Assembly: GCA_022559845.1 (NCBI GenBank)
Contig: CM040128.1
Coordinates: 271,318,698-271,382,697 of the forward strand
Source of the DNA: Amorphophallus konjac
Lineage: Eukaryota > Streptophyta > Magnoliopsida > Alismatales > Araceae
Reading direction: 5' to 3'
DNA: 64,000 nucleotides
In this document: piece after piece, positions 36,438 through 48,867 of the stretch
Layout of the letters: the number at the start of each line of letters is the position of its first letter
How positions within the stretch are numbered: position 1 is the stretch's first letter
Notes under the pieces: model-generated
The model's input: only the letters and a program-made list of their open reading frames with translations
Database searches by the model: none
What the model was told of the DNA's origin: nothing
Translations under genes and position numbers: made by a program

Positions 36438-39400
36438 TGTGGACACCGAAAATTGCATGCCCTGATATCCTGCTCGGCCCAGCATCAACAACGGCACCGA
36501 GTGAAGAAGCCCCGGAGGGACTGGTCATCTGGACTCCCCAAATATGTACACACTGCCGTGAGGCTGTCTCCGGAGTCACGACCGTGAAGAGAAACCAATC
36601 ACAACAAGCCCCACAATCCATGGGCCTCGGGGAAAACCAAACGGGCCATGACCCATGTCCATAACGGGTTCAGAACGGGCTCAGAAACAAGCCCCCCCCA
36701 GCCTTCAACGGCACACCCTGGGGCCTTCAGCGGCACACCCAGGGCTGTCCAGTGGCACACCCTCCAGGGCTTCAGCGGCACACCCTCCAGGGGTGTTCAA
36801 CGGCACACCCTGGGGGTGGCTTCAGCGGCACGCACACCAGGACCCCTCAGCGGCACACCCCCTGGGGTGTTCAGCGGCACACCCCCAGCAGGGGGTCTTC
36901 AGCGGTACACCCCCCAGGGGTTCAGCGGCACGGCTTCATGGCCCCTCAGCGGCACGCCCTGCAAGCCATTCAGCGGCACGCCCTCCAGGGGCTTCAACGG
37001 CACGCCGTTTTGGCTCCCCCACGGCACGCCTTTTCAACTCGCCAACGGCACAGCGGTGAAGCTTTTCAACGACAAGACGACATGAAGCCCATGCCCTACA
37101 GATTCTTGGCGCGCAATGGGATAGCTGACGTGTTGCCTTCTCGTGAAGGCACGCAGGCTACTCCCTGTCACCAAGGACAGCCCAAGTCAAATCCCATTCA
37201 ATGCTGCACGTTCCCTCTGTGGACGCTCCCGTCTTCGGACGCTCCCGTGACTGGGGTATAAAGGCCCTTCTTCTCCGGTGAACAAGCGGGGAGGAGGAGA
37301 AGAGAGGAAGAGACGGACACACACACAGACGAACAGAGAAGAGGAGAAGAAGAGAAGAAGAAGAGAAGAAGAGAAGAAGAAGAGGGAGAGGCTCCCCCTG
37401 CTGCCCCGTCCACCATTGTCGGAGAAGAGAGAAGAGAAGAAGAAGAAGAAGAGAAGAAGAGAGGAGTGAGGTCTGGGAAGGGGGGGGAGCCCATGCTCCG
37501 TTCCCCTTTCCCCCTTGTATCTTCATTTTCCTTTCCCCTTCCCTTTGCTTTTGGGTTTCTTATCTTGTCCGTAGCCTTGGCTCGGACATGTCCGTCGATG
37601 TATGTGTAGGGCTTCGGTCCCTCTGCTTCCCATGAATGAAAATCACCCTTCTCAGGTCTTTCCTGCCATTTCTGTTGTTTTACTCCCGCCTTCACGATGC
37701 ATGTGATGTGTTGTTCTTTTCCCCCTTTTCTGTCGGTGTTTGTTGGCGCCTCCGTCGCAATGTGACTTCCCCCTCATGCGTTTTGGCCTCACGGGTTCTT
37801 CGTTCCCTTCCACGGCCATCTATCGTGCTCACCGAGCTTGAGGAGAGAGGGAGACCATTGTCCTCTCTCCGAATACACAGCCACCAGTGGCCTGCCCTTG
37901 GCCTTGGGCTCCCCTTTCTTTTCTTGAATAACCTGCGAGCCTCCCAGCCCATACGTCTACCACCCCTTCAATTCCCCAGTGATACACCTTTCCGGCCTTT
38001 GGCCGGCACACCATTTCGGCCCTTGGCCGGCACACCTTTCTGATCCTCAGCGGCACACCCCGCCGAGCCCTTGGCCGGCACACTTTGTGGCCCCTAGCCC
38101 TTGGCCGGTACACGCCTTTCTGATCCTCAGCGGCACGCCCAATTAGCCCTTGGCCGGCACACCCTTTTGACCCTCAGCGGTACACCCCGTTGAGTCCTTG
38201 GCCGGCACACTCTTTGGCCCTTAGCCTTTGGCCGGTACACTCCTTTTGACCCCCAGCGGTGCACCCATTGGCCCCTGGCCGGTACACCCTTTTTGGCCCT
38301 CAGCGGTACACTCTTTAAGCCCTCAGCGGCACACACTTTGGCCATGCCCCAGCCCGATACGCCTTGGCCGAAATCCAGTCTGCCTCGTCTGATTCCACAG
38401 GCCTTAGGCCCCGTCGCTCTCCTTCGTGTTTGTCGAGGTTTTATAAAGGTGTTGTTGCCTCCGGGCGCCCACCTCCAGTTGTCGGGTTCCGCCACTCCAT
38501 GTGGGCGCGTTCCCTTTATCTCCCTTACGCCCCGGGTCAAGGGGAGATGCTGCCGAATTTTCGTGAGAAAATAACAACATGTTGAATAAAGTAAAAGGAA
38601 GCAACGAACGAATAGAACAATCAACGATAAAACGTTCGGACTAATCGAGCCACTGCCGGCACCGTGACGAGAACTGAACTGATTAACTACCTGACAGCCC
38701 GAACATCCGACCTGCGAGAAGAGACTGAACAGAATAAAGGCAAGGGAAGAGTTTGTATAAAACTACTTGAAAATCAAGATAAGAATAAAAGAAAAGCCTT
38801 AAAAGAAATGGAAGAGAAGCGGACTCTCATGCCCCTCGCCGGTACACCCTCCAGCCACCCTTGGCCGGCACGCCCTTCACCGGCACAGCCCCCAGGCCCT
38901 TCACCGGTATGCCCACTCGCGCCCTTCGCCGGCACACCCCCCTGGCCCTCCAGCGGTACACCCCCTTGGCCCTCAACGGCACACCCTTTCAACCCCTCCA
39001 GCGGTACACCCCTTGGCCCTCAACGGCACACCCTTTCAACCCCCCCAGCGGTACACCCCTGGCCCTCAGCGGCACACGCCCCAGGCCCTCCAGCGGCACA
39101 CGCCCCAGGCCCTCCAGCGGCACGCTCCCTTAGCCCTCCAGCGGCACACCCCCAGGCCCCCCAGCGGTACACCCTCCTAGCCCTTCAGCGGCACGCTCCC
39201 TCAGCCTTTCAGCGGCACACCCCTTTTAGCCCCCTAATGGCCCATTCTCTCTCCAGAAAACATGAGTAATGATAATAATAATAATAATAACAAATAATAA
39301 ATAATAGTAAATTCAAAAATGTATAAATAAATAAGAATGATAAAGGAACAAACAATAATAATAATAAGCTTCAAATAAATAATAACAATCATAATAATTA

Positions 39401-41360
39401 GACCAATAAATGATAACAAAGATGAACGAATAATAATAACAACTCAATAAGAATGAATGATAAATAAATAAATGATAATCAAAAATAAATAATGGCAATA
39501 AACTCAACGAAACACGACAAACAAATGAATGATAATAAAATGAACAAGCAATAATAAAAAACGAACCTAACCATAACAATAATGAATGAATAAACCGTGA
39601 GAAAATAAGTGAACGATAATAACGAACTCATGCAAAGATATACATAAATCGACAAATAACAATGATGAAACTTTAAATAATGATAAAACAATGGTAAAAT
39701 CTACACCGCAGCCCCATCTCCCCTGTGACCCGGTGCTGAAGGAACAACAACGCCGCCTCTGCGGGCTGGGTCTGAGTCTTGGGAATTTATCCCGAAATGG
39801 CCATGACCTGGCCTTGCCTCGGGCTGACATTCTGATTAAACCGGATTCATTTCTCCGACCGGATCCCTTCCGAGCCGCTACTAAAATTGCCGCACGCTCG
39901 GTGGACATTTGAACGGATTCACCTCGGTTTTCGCCGCGTTTCTATTACGGACCTGTGTCTGAATATGAAAAGACCCGTGAGCAACCAATATGGCCGACGG
40001 CTCCCTCCCCGACATGGTCGTGAGTCGGCATTGCTCCGGGTCGATAGCCCATTAAATCGGATTCATTCTAATGGGATTCGTTCCCGTCCTTTCATTGAAA
40101 TTACCGTAAACTCGGCATACATTTGTACGGGGCTGTTTCCGCCCGCGTCGCACTTTCGATATGGGCCCCTGCCCGAACATGAAAAGGTCCGCAAGCGACC
40201 GACAAAAACGGAATGGAACAAGATGGCCCTGGCCACCCCCGGACTCCTTCCGTGGGAATATCAATAAGACCTCCATGGGCCACACTCAGACCTCGGGCCT
40301 GTCTCGATCATGGTCATCGTCTGGCTCATACCCTCGGTCTATAGCCCGCTCCTTTCGAACGCGTTTCGGTTTCGAAATCCAGTCCCGGGACTCTCCCCCG
40401 TTGCCCCCGGGCACCGGGAATATTAATAATGCCCATGCAAGCCCTGTTCGGATCACGGGAGGCGCCCCCAATATGGTCCTGACTCGATCTTGCACTGGGC
40501 CAATAGGTTCACCGGTTTCCGGCTACAATAACCGAGATTCAACCGAATGTTTTCAGTGTCTTGGAATAATATACTTGCCGTGTCCCAGCATGCATATGCT
40601 CCAGGTCCTCCTGCGACGATTACAATATTCTCAAGCTGGACTCCCGTCCGAATATTAAACGGTCTCCCGAACGACCGGCATGTTTCGAACGCCCGCTTCT
40701 CCGGGACACATGGCTCTTCAGCCAATTCAAGGGATGCTCCCGCGCCGCCCTTTGGCACTGGAAATATTAATGACGCTCATGCAAGCCTTGTTACGACCGC
40801 GGGGGGCCCACCGCAGTATGGTCGCAGCCTGCTCTTGCACCGGGCCAACAGGTTCACCGGTTTCCGACCGATTTAACCAAGGTTTAACCGAACGTCTTTC
40901 GTTCTTCCGAACAATAAACTTGCCATACCTTGGCATACACATGCTCCGGTCTTCCCGCGACGATCGAGCTTTTCCCGAGACGGACACTCGTCCGAACATT
41001 AAATGGTCAGCACAAGACCGACATTCTCGAATGGTTTTCTCCCCGCCTTCGAGCGAGGATTTCAATACCTCCTAATAGACCTTTCATGCAATTAATTTCC
41101 TGGCCATGAGGCCCTGAATCTCGGCGATTAATCAAGGGTGTTCCCTCGTATGGGGGATGTAAATGACGTCGTGACCTTTATGGCGCGGTGGGTTTTGGTC
41201 CCGACACGAACCACACAATCGTCTGACGAAGTCAGATCGAGCGCACCATGGGCTCTTCGGAGCCCGAATAAATTGTCACTTCTGTGACTGGCACGCCCAC
41301 GCACTCAATAAAACGAATAAAGAAACAAGAGAATAACGAGTGCCGAAAAGTGCGTCCACA
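36438..41360 (+). repeat. Element B 3' LTR (4923 bp)
   Basis: It is collinear with the 5' LTR over its whole length, with about 26 differences, mostly C/T or G/A, plus small indels in homopolymers and GAA runs. The 3' end is followed by ATCGA. Confidence 0.93.
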
Positions 41361-42792
41361 ATCGACTCACCGTGTATTGGGGTGAGTGCGGTGAGGTTTC
41401 CCCGCACGTCGTTGTTTCTCCGGAATGTGGCTTCTGAGTGGGCCAAGCGTGTGGCCTTGAACGTTGAGTCCAGTCTCCCAGCCTGGGGCTGGGGGTTTCT
41501 TAGTTCTCTCGTGAGAGAATGGTCTCGGTAGTTGTGAACTGCCTCGTGAGTCATCGCATCGTGGTTTTGGACCTAGGGATTAGGCAAGATTGACGGCTAA
41601 GTGCTATCGTGTGCAACGGTCTTGACCCCGAGTCTGGTGACTCAAAGGCCGTTGGGTTTAGTAGGTCTAGTGGGCTGTCCAGAGTCGGGTGGCTTTGAGC
41701 CACCTGTTACTTCACGTTACTTGCGATGGGTGCGTGCGTGATTTTCTGTGTCAACATTCTGTGAGCCCCCACTAGTCGTAGCCTTCTTACAACATGCGGT
41801 GCTGACCCACCCGGGAGTGGTGGAGCGGCTGACCAGAGAGAGACGGTGAGTAGGCTGGTTACCGTAGGGCCCCCACGTACAGCCGAGTCCGGGCTTAGGG
41901 GGAATTACCAGCTAGAGGACAGGCCTAGGGTGTATGGTCTGAGTGTGCATACGAGGCTGAGGGCTTCGGACCTGCCCTGACGAGCGCGACCTCAGCTAGT
42001 CCTTGTTTGTGGTACTGGTTATTGTGTGTGTGTCTGAGTCTCGCGCCCGGGGCGTGGTAGCTAGACACTTGTGGCGCGGTGTAAGACGTCAGGGGACGCA
42101 TCCGGTCTGTTCTTCTGGTGGGCGGTACTCCCGTCACGTGACGTGAGTTTCCTCGTGAGTCGAGTTCCGCTTCACGTCTGCGAGACGTGGTTTTGCGTGC
42201 AGTCCTCGGGTGTTTTCCCGATGCCGAGGTCTAGGGGTTCCGGTGAGCATCACCGAGGGCTTTCCCTGAGACAGCGTCGAGTTCCCGACGAGTGGTCATT
42301 TTCCTAGTAGCGTGACTAGGGTGGTTCGTTGTTTGGTCATCCCCGACTATGGGATCGGGATGTCGGGTGCGTGACTCGGTTGTCCCCGAACGGGAGACCG
42401 GGTCATGTTTTTTGGTACAGTAGGAGTAGCTGTAGTGCCGAGTTTTTGACCGGCCACCGGTTTACTGTTCCTGCTGTAGTTGTAGCTTTCCTTTCCGCTA
42501 CAGCCATTGTTTCCGGTTGGGGTTTCGCGGGACCCCTATTGAGTCTCTGTTTGGAGACTCATCCCTACTTTTCAGGTGCGGCAGTTCTTCCTCGAGGTTC
42601 GAGGGTGCTGTTCGGAGGTTCTTAGCTGCCAGCTCACCGGGCCGAGTGTTCACTTGGCATGTGGTACGTTTTACTGCTTTAGACTGTACTTTCTGTTGGA
42701 CTGGATTCTGTTGTAGTAGTTGTTTATTTATTTATGTTAATTGTTTAATTGTCCTGCTTTATTTCCTATTTCTTTGTACCTCCACACTCCTT
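41361..42792. repeat. Solo-LTR-like insertion, right half
   Basis: It continues the sequence interrupted at 10775 (ATCGA duplicated at the join). It is GC-rich at first and T-rich towards the end. No coding region is supported. The right border was placed by the resumption of gene 1 exon 1-like sequence and the TTAGC repeat, and is uncertain. Confidence 0.45.
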
Positions 42793-42997
42793 TTAGCCCT
42801 TCCGAGCCCAGGCTCGTGGGCGGCGGGCCAGGATTCGAATGGTATCGGGTTCCTTTCCCGGTATCCAGATCTTGGGTCGCCATAGTCGCCCTCCATTCCA
42901 ACCTTAGAACCTTTAGTTCCCCCTTTTCTGTGGAAACTGGCACTCTTCGAGTTGGCTCTCGATGTCCCTGGGAGAATGAAGGAGGGAGGAATTTATA
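42793..42997 (-). pseudogene. Gene 1 promoter and 5' part of exon 1, displaced
   Basis: On - a TATAAAT box (42997-42991) precedes an ATGGAGGGCGA start (42896) by about 100 bp. Gene 4 shows the same layout: TATA at 62258, ATGGAAGGCGA at 62156. The sequence GGAAGGGCTAA at its far end abuts the insertion and matches the start of the remainder at 9091. Once adjacent to 9091, it is now 33.7 kb away. Confidence 0.5.
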
Positions 42998-43499
42998 GAA
43001 ATGAGAGAAGTGCGAGCCAAAACTGCCTCCATCATCTTTAACGATGGCCCTCGTGATAGAGCACCTTCCCTGCAGTCCCATGTGTCACTTCATCGCTCGC
43101 GCAGGGTAATTGATTGGATGGTATGATGTGACGACTCGCTCCCTACGCAGTTTAGGGATGCCCTGTCATGTTGAAGAGGTCGTCTGGGAAGGTTGAAAGG
43201 GAGAAGGGGCTAGAGCCATCATTATTGACTTTGATGGCAGATCCTCATGGAAAAATGGTCGCGGCGAGACGTGATTCTCCGTTTCACGACCGGGTCTTGT
43301 CGAGCGCATCACATGGGAACAATATAAAGAAGAAGAAGCGTAGGGGAGAAGGAACGCGCAAGAGAACAAATGAACAACAGAAAACTGAATCACTCCATTC
43401 ATAGGTCTACATAAAACATCACAGTCATGAACATCGTAAGAGAGGAGGCAGGTATGCTAACTCGCTAACTCCCGCCATCACCTTCACGCTCGTCTCTTC
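42998..43499. other. Spacer between genes 1 and 3
   Basis: I see no gene. It contains the likely 3' untranslated region of gene 3 and upstream sequence of gene 1. Neither strand has a recognisable motif. Confidence 0.5.
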
Positions 43500-44763
43500 G
43501 GCCGTCCCTCTCCTCTCCCCTAAGGTAGAGGGTCCCTCAGGGGCCTTCTGGAGCTCCGTGAAGCAACAGTTGCCTCACCCCGCAATGCCTGCTCAACAGC
43601 GGCAACTCACTGCTGCTCCCTTGGCGTGGCGAAGAAGCCACCTACAGGAAGGTGACCAGACTGGCAGAGTCGCGCCTCGAATTCTTGTGCTCTCTCATAA
43701 CGCGTCTCCATGTCTCCTAGCCTCTGCCCCATAACTCAAAGGCCTAGCTGGAGCTCCCTCACCTGGGCCTCCAAGGCCTTCCTCTCGTCCCAATCCTGCT
43801 GTCGCTCTGCCCTTCTTTCCACCCTATCCTTCTCCCTCTCCGCTCTCTCTCTCTCTCTCCGCCTCTCTCCTTGCCACCTGGAGGAAGACCCTTAACTCCA
43901 GTTGGTCTGGAGGCGGCCTCTCTTCATCATGACACCGCAGCTCTGCTATGGTCGTCGCCCAGGCATCACGCTCCTCTTTAGCCCGGATTGCGCGAGCCAC
44001 TGCACTGGCAAGTTGCTCCCGGAGGGAGGAGATCTCCAGAAAAGGAGCCTGGGAGTCGGAAGACGATCCCCTGGCCATCCCTGCCATCACTGCCTGCTGG
44101 GCACGCTGGAACAAATAAACAACAGCCATCGGCTAAGCCTCGAAATTTCAAAAAATAATAATAATAATAAATAAAGAAAGTGGGGCCTTTCTTTCACCTT
44201 TGTCCATCTCAAGAACTGAAGAGGCCCCACATGGCTCTCCCTACACTGCCGCAGGTAGTCAGCACTCTCCTGCACAGGCGCACCACCTTGCTGCCCGTCT
44301 TGGAACCGAGTAGGGCGCCAGTCTTTAAGTTTCACCTTGCCGTGCCTCTCTCCCCCGACGCGGCTCGGCCCATCCGCACTCGCCCACTCATCAGCTAAGC
44401 CCGGGACCCTTGTCATACCCTGAGCATCAAAAAGGAAGTGCCACATCTTAAAAAAAAAGGAAAAAAATATACGTCTCTCGTCGAAGACGCGTTCATCATC
44501 CAAGTACAACACTCACCAAACCTTCTTCCCCTTCTCACACAGCTAGCTACAACACTAAAACAAATTAAAGAAGTGGAGATCGAGGAGCCTACCGGGCCAT
44601 GCTCGCCTCCCTCCACGCCATCGGGCCCCCCGAGGCCCTCAACAGCCAGAAAAGGTCATTCCTCTTCCGTGGCAGCCCCTCCGTGCTCTTGCATGACCCT
44701 CCTCAGGCGAAGAGTTGTTCGCCCCCCTTTTCCTCCACCACGCTTCAGCCCACCGTATTCCAT
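43500..44763 (-). pseudogene. Gene 3: internally deleted relative of gene 2 lacking the PMD exons
   Basis: Exon 1 (44763-44593) has exactly 57 codons like gene 2 exon 1, and the same GTAGGC donor. The next recognisable piece (44419-44198) matches only the 3' part of exon 4 (LADEWASADGPSRVG, QDGQQGGAPVQESADYL). Exon 5 is missing. A merged exon 6/7 starts at 44105 after an AG acceptor (RAQQAVMAGMARGS..., then a coiled-coil region with EERDA). Exons 2 and 3, the PMD itself, are gone. The exon 6/7 junction joins LASAVARA to the EERDA segment, suggesting deletion between similar coiled-coil segments that also removed the intron. A TGA in exon 1 and a frame change near 43860 show it is not functional. 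Confidence 0.72.
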
Positions 44764-45142
44764 AAATCAAGGGTAGGAGGAGACGAAGCAAGGCGAGAAA
44801 ATCTTGGGAGAAGAAGAGTTGTTTGCGGGTGGAAGAGGGAAGAAGAAGGGCCACCCCGCGGTTCTCGGTGGTTTAAATTTGAATTCAAAAGGTTAGAACG
44901 CGTCTTCGCGCCCAGACGCCCCAAAAAGGGGGGGGAGATGGTATGCCTTCCGCACAAGGCGTAATTCTCCATCTTCGGGGTAAGATCACGTAAAGCGTGT
45001 CACGAGGAAGTGAGTAAAGGAGAGGAGGCATGGAGGAAGGTACATACACAGAAGATAGTCATGTGACAGAAAGAAACTATTCCATTCCATATAACAAGAT
45101 GTCCGTCATATACATCATAAGTGAGGATTGAGGGTGTACAAA
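44764..45142 (-). other. 5' flank of gene 3 with GCGTCT boxes
   Basis: It contains AACGCGTCTTCGCGCCCAGA at about 44898, the same box type as in front of gene 2 (60505-60560), at a similar distance from the start codon. The rest is the likely 3' flank of gene 2. Confidence 0.5.
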
Positions 45143-46917
45143 TCACTCTTTAACTCTCACCACCACCCTCCTGGTCATCCCTCTGATCATCCCTCTCCTC
45201 TCTCCTCTGGCGCGGATCCCTAGGGGGCCTCCGTAAACTCTGGGAGGCGGTGCCTGGCCAGCCTCGAACGCGTGGCGCCGCTCCTTGACCAAGGAGACTA
45301 GGAAGCTGCCTAAGGAGAAAGAACCAGACTGATGAAGTCGCGCCCCGCAGTCCTTCGCCCTATGGTATCGCTCCTCAATCTCTCGTAGCCTCTCCTCTGC
45401 CGTACCGAGACTCACTTGGAGCTCCGTCATCTGGGCCTCTAAAGCCCTCCTGTCCTCCCTCTCCCTCAGCGCCTCTCCTTGACACCTCGAGGGCAATCTG
45501 CAGCTCTAGCACGTCGCGGGGAAGCTCCTCAGCCTCCCGTCATCGTCGGTCCTCCTCCAGCTCCGCTATCCGAGCGTCACGGGCGTCGCGCTCCTCCTCG
45601 GAATGGACTGCACTAGCCAGTGCATCTCGAACCTCTGCCACCTATCAAGGCCCACATCCCCTTACAATCAGTAGAGGAAAGGGAACACGTAGAAGGGGAG
45701 TCCGGGTCAAGTAAACACTCACCCGAGTCGCCTGGTCGCGCTCGGCCTCCTCAGCACGGGCCACTGCACCCGCCAACTGCTCCTGGAGAGAAGAGACCTC
45801 CGGAGGAGGGGCCCGGGAGCTAGAGGCCCCTCCACCAACCATCCCGGCCGCCGCCGCTTGATGGGCGCGCTGAATCACAGAAACAAGCGATAGTCAGAGG
45901 CTAAGCATCAGGAATCCAGGTGACAAAAAAATAGTAATGCATTTGTATAGGCTCACCAAGATGTCCAGCTCCTGACGAGTGACTGCCAGCTGCTGCCTGG
46001 CGTCCGCCAGCTGGGCCCGTAGGTCAGTGATGATGGTGTCACGAGCATCCTGCATTCATGAGCATATAGATTAATGTCACATGCATTTGGACGAAAAAAG
46101 AAAAAGAGATCCCCATTTCATACTTACCCCTGCTGGCCTCCCTAGGTGGAGGCATCCTGCGTACGTGTCCCGGTACTGTCACAAGTAGTCGGTGCTGTCC
46201 TGCACATGGGACACCACCGGAACGCCACCCTGCTGCCAGTCCTGGTACTGTCCAGGGAAGCACGTATGCCAGTCTACGAGCATCGCCTTGCCCTTGGTCT
46301 TCCGCCCGACGCGACTTGGCTCGTCTACCTCCAACCACTCCTGGGCAAGCCCCAGGGTCCTCATGACCAACCTGAGTCGCAGTGGCTCGATCTCGTTCAG
46401 GCAGTGGACCCACAGGTCCTGCCCGAAACGAGGTCAGCCCGCTACAACCCTCGGCTGGCCAGCATCGGCCATGCCCAAGTAGGGCCTCCATACCACCTAC
46501 ATCACCATACATGCATCATGTCAGTTCCCACCTTAGTAAACAAGATAAACACACACAAAAATTAGTATATACATCATACCATGGCCTAAGGATACTCGGT
46601 CAGCTCACGTCGAAGCGACGTCAGCTGGTAGGTGTGCGGAGCCACGGTCGTCACCTGCCTCCACCGCCCCGCTAGGGGTACGACCGTCCGGTTCCATTGC
46701 TTGGCTCTCCCCATCGGGAAGTAGTAGTAACTCCATACCTGCATCCATCACATATCATTAATACAAATAATTACACGACCATAAACTAGGATTCACTGTA
46801 AAATACATAAATGAAATGTTTACCTGGAGGAAAGGCGCGAAGCCGCCAACTGTCGTCTCCTTCTCTACCCCCTGAGAAAGATCAGCAATCAAGTGGGTGA
46901 GCAGGGCTGCTCCCCAC
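45143..46917 (-). pseudogene. Gene 2 (PMD), 3' part: end of exon 2 to exon 7
   Basis: The exon model on - is: end of exon 2 46917-46824 (after the TR-GAG insertion); exon 3 46738-46580 (53 codons, WSYYYFPMGRAKQWN...RRELTEYP); exon 4 46496-46128 (123); exon 5 46049-45957 (31); exon 6 45869-45723 (49); exon 7 from 45641. Exons 3, 4 and 5 have exactly the same length as in gene 1, and all introns are phase 0 with AG/GT borders. Exon 7 encodes a charged coiled coil (ARIAELEED, QMTELQVSLGTAEERLREIEERY). A TAG ends exon 3 early (46588-46586), two TGA codons sit in exon 4, and exon 7 has a TGA and a frame change. The 5' part continues at 59069. Confidence 0.82.
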
Positions 46918-48867
46918 TGTTGATTTATTTTTTTAATTAGTTTCCTATCCCGCCCCCTTTAATTACATATATGCATAAACATGTGAATCAAAGACAAGGG
47001 GGATGAAAGGATGAGAAATAATAACCGTGATCGCCACCAAGGATTAACAACGCCGCAAGGATGAAGAAAGGAGTGCAACGGCGCCGTGTATCTTGGAAAG
47101 AAAACTTGATCGCGCTTGAAACGGGGTGCGGGGAATTTGTGGATTCAAACCTCCTCTCCTTCCAGCCGGCTAGATGAAGAGGGCCTCACATTATATTCAT
47201 GCTCTCCGGGGGGAGGTTTTTAACCCCTGTGGAAGGGTGGAAAAGATAGGTGGGTGTGTTGTGCATGCATGAGATTTGAAATCACGAGATTTGATTGGGA
47301 GAATAGAGAGAAAACGATGATGCAAAATGGAGAAAACCACATGTGTAGCAGAAAGTGCAGGAAACTGTAATGATTGATGATTTTGAGGAGACTAGAACTA
47401 AGAGTGTAGACCATGAAATCAAGCCCAGAATGATGCAATGGAAAGCTAATACTTCCCTCTTCAAGATAGGGTCGAAGTTGTGGGTCAGCGTTGCAGCATG
47501 GCTTCGCCGCACGTCCGGAAAGAGCCCCCCTTCGCGACTGCGAACTGGGCAGTTTTTATAGAAAAGTGATGAAACCCCCAACTTTCCTCCACGAGTTTAA
47601 GAGATAGAGTCCATCAAATCTCGAGATCTATGGATCAATCTCGAGATAATAGTCATGATAAGTCATAGGAGAAAACAAGACTCTATTTGGATGAAGGATC
47701 TGGAAGATATGGCTTCTAGAAGGGAGCCCCGGAGCTTAATCTGCAGAGTTTGAGTTGAACCAGGACACCTAAACTCTCAACTTTCGACCCAGATCCTGAG
47801 CAAGATAGCCAATTAAATTTGGAGTTCTTCAGACTGAATTCAAGATAATACCAAGGATAAACCATAGAAACAAACGGCGCTTAATTCGGAGTAGAATTCA
47901 AGAAGTTATGGACTCTATAAGAGGGCCACGACGCACAGAAACGGGGCAGAGTCCAGCACAAATTGGACTCTCAGGTGTGTGTAACGGTCTATCGTAAGAC
48001 CGTCAGAGTTATGTAACGGACTAGGGTAGGTCCGTCACACTCCGGGGGTCGAACGGGACGATTTCGGGCAAGTTTCGATGTAACGCACCCATACTAAACC
48101 GTCACATGGACTCTAACGGTCTAGGGTAGGACCACCACATTCTGGGGGTTGAACAGGGTGTTTCGGGCAAGTTTTGGTGTGACGGTATATTGTAGGACTG
48201 TCACACTGATGTAACGCACCTGTATAGGGCCGTCACATTGATGGAGGTAGATTCTGGGCAGACTGCGCGTGACTTTAGAAATTGAAGCGTATCTCTCAAT
48301 CGGGGCAGAACTAGCGAAAGTGGTAGAAGAAGAAATTGTAGATAACTGAGAGAGGAACAACTTTCATGAAGACAGCAAGATGAGAAAATGATTATAAGAT
48401 GGAGAAAATGGGGCTGGAAGAGAGAGGAAAATTCTGGAAAATAGGTGAACAGCACAGCCTCCTGGAAATATGCGAATAGCTCACAATCGGGGTAGAACTG
48501 GCCAACAGCGTAGAAGAAGAAGTTGTAGATCTTTGAAAGAGTAACAACTTTGGTGAAGAAAACTTTTTGAATATATGACAGAAAGAGGGTGAAAAAGGAC
48601 CACTTTCAGGACTACGCTGTGAGAGAAAGTTGATTACTTGAGGGAAGCCGACCTAAATGGGCCGTAAGTTGACTTGGAAGTCAGAATTTGATAAGATAAG
48701 CTCCATGGCTCTAAGAAATCATGATCTCCAAGACTTAAAGGATAGGGAATGGTAAAAATGGGCTCAAAATCCATCCAAGGAAGCTCCAAAATAATGACTA
48801 ATTCGGGACATCAAAAATGATGAATAAGAGAAATGACACAACTTGTGGGCTAAAACGGGTGTCAACA
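46918..48867 (-). repeat. TR-GAG 3' LTR
   Basis: It is collinear with the 57119 copy. It contains the ACGGTC hairpin cluster (47981-48240), slightly more decayed than in the other copy. On -, the polypurine tract AAGGAGGGC (within 48868-48880) lies directly upstream of it. Confidence 0.95.

Larger units (their letters stand above)
10776..41360 (+). mobile_element. Element B: giant non-autonomous LTR retrotransposon (LARD-like)
   Basis: The borders are exact. LTRs at 10776-15689 and 36438-41360 share TGTGGAC...GTCCACA ends, and the 5-bp target duplication ATCGA lies at 10771-10775 and 41361-41365. A primer binding site follows the left LTR and a polypurine tract precedes the right LTR, so the element is on +. 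Without the nested Athila it is about 19.9 kb. I find no gag, protease, RT or integrase in either the LTRs or the interior; apparent reading frames are translations of minisatellites. It must therefore depend on proteins from another element. The LTRs differ at about 26 places by eye (~0.5%), so it moved recently. Confidence 0.93.

Noticed and set aside
9092..42792. Calling the 3.1-kb insert a full, typed solo LTR
   Set aside because: Its right end lacks CA and no second copy is available here; kept only as solo-LTR-like.
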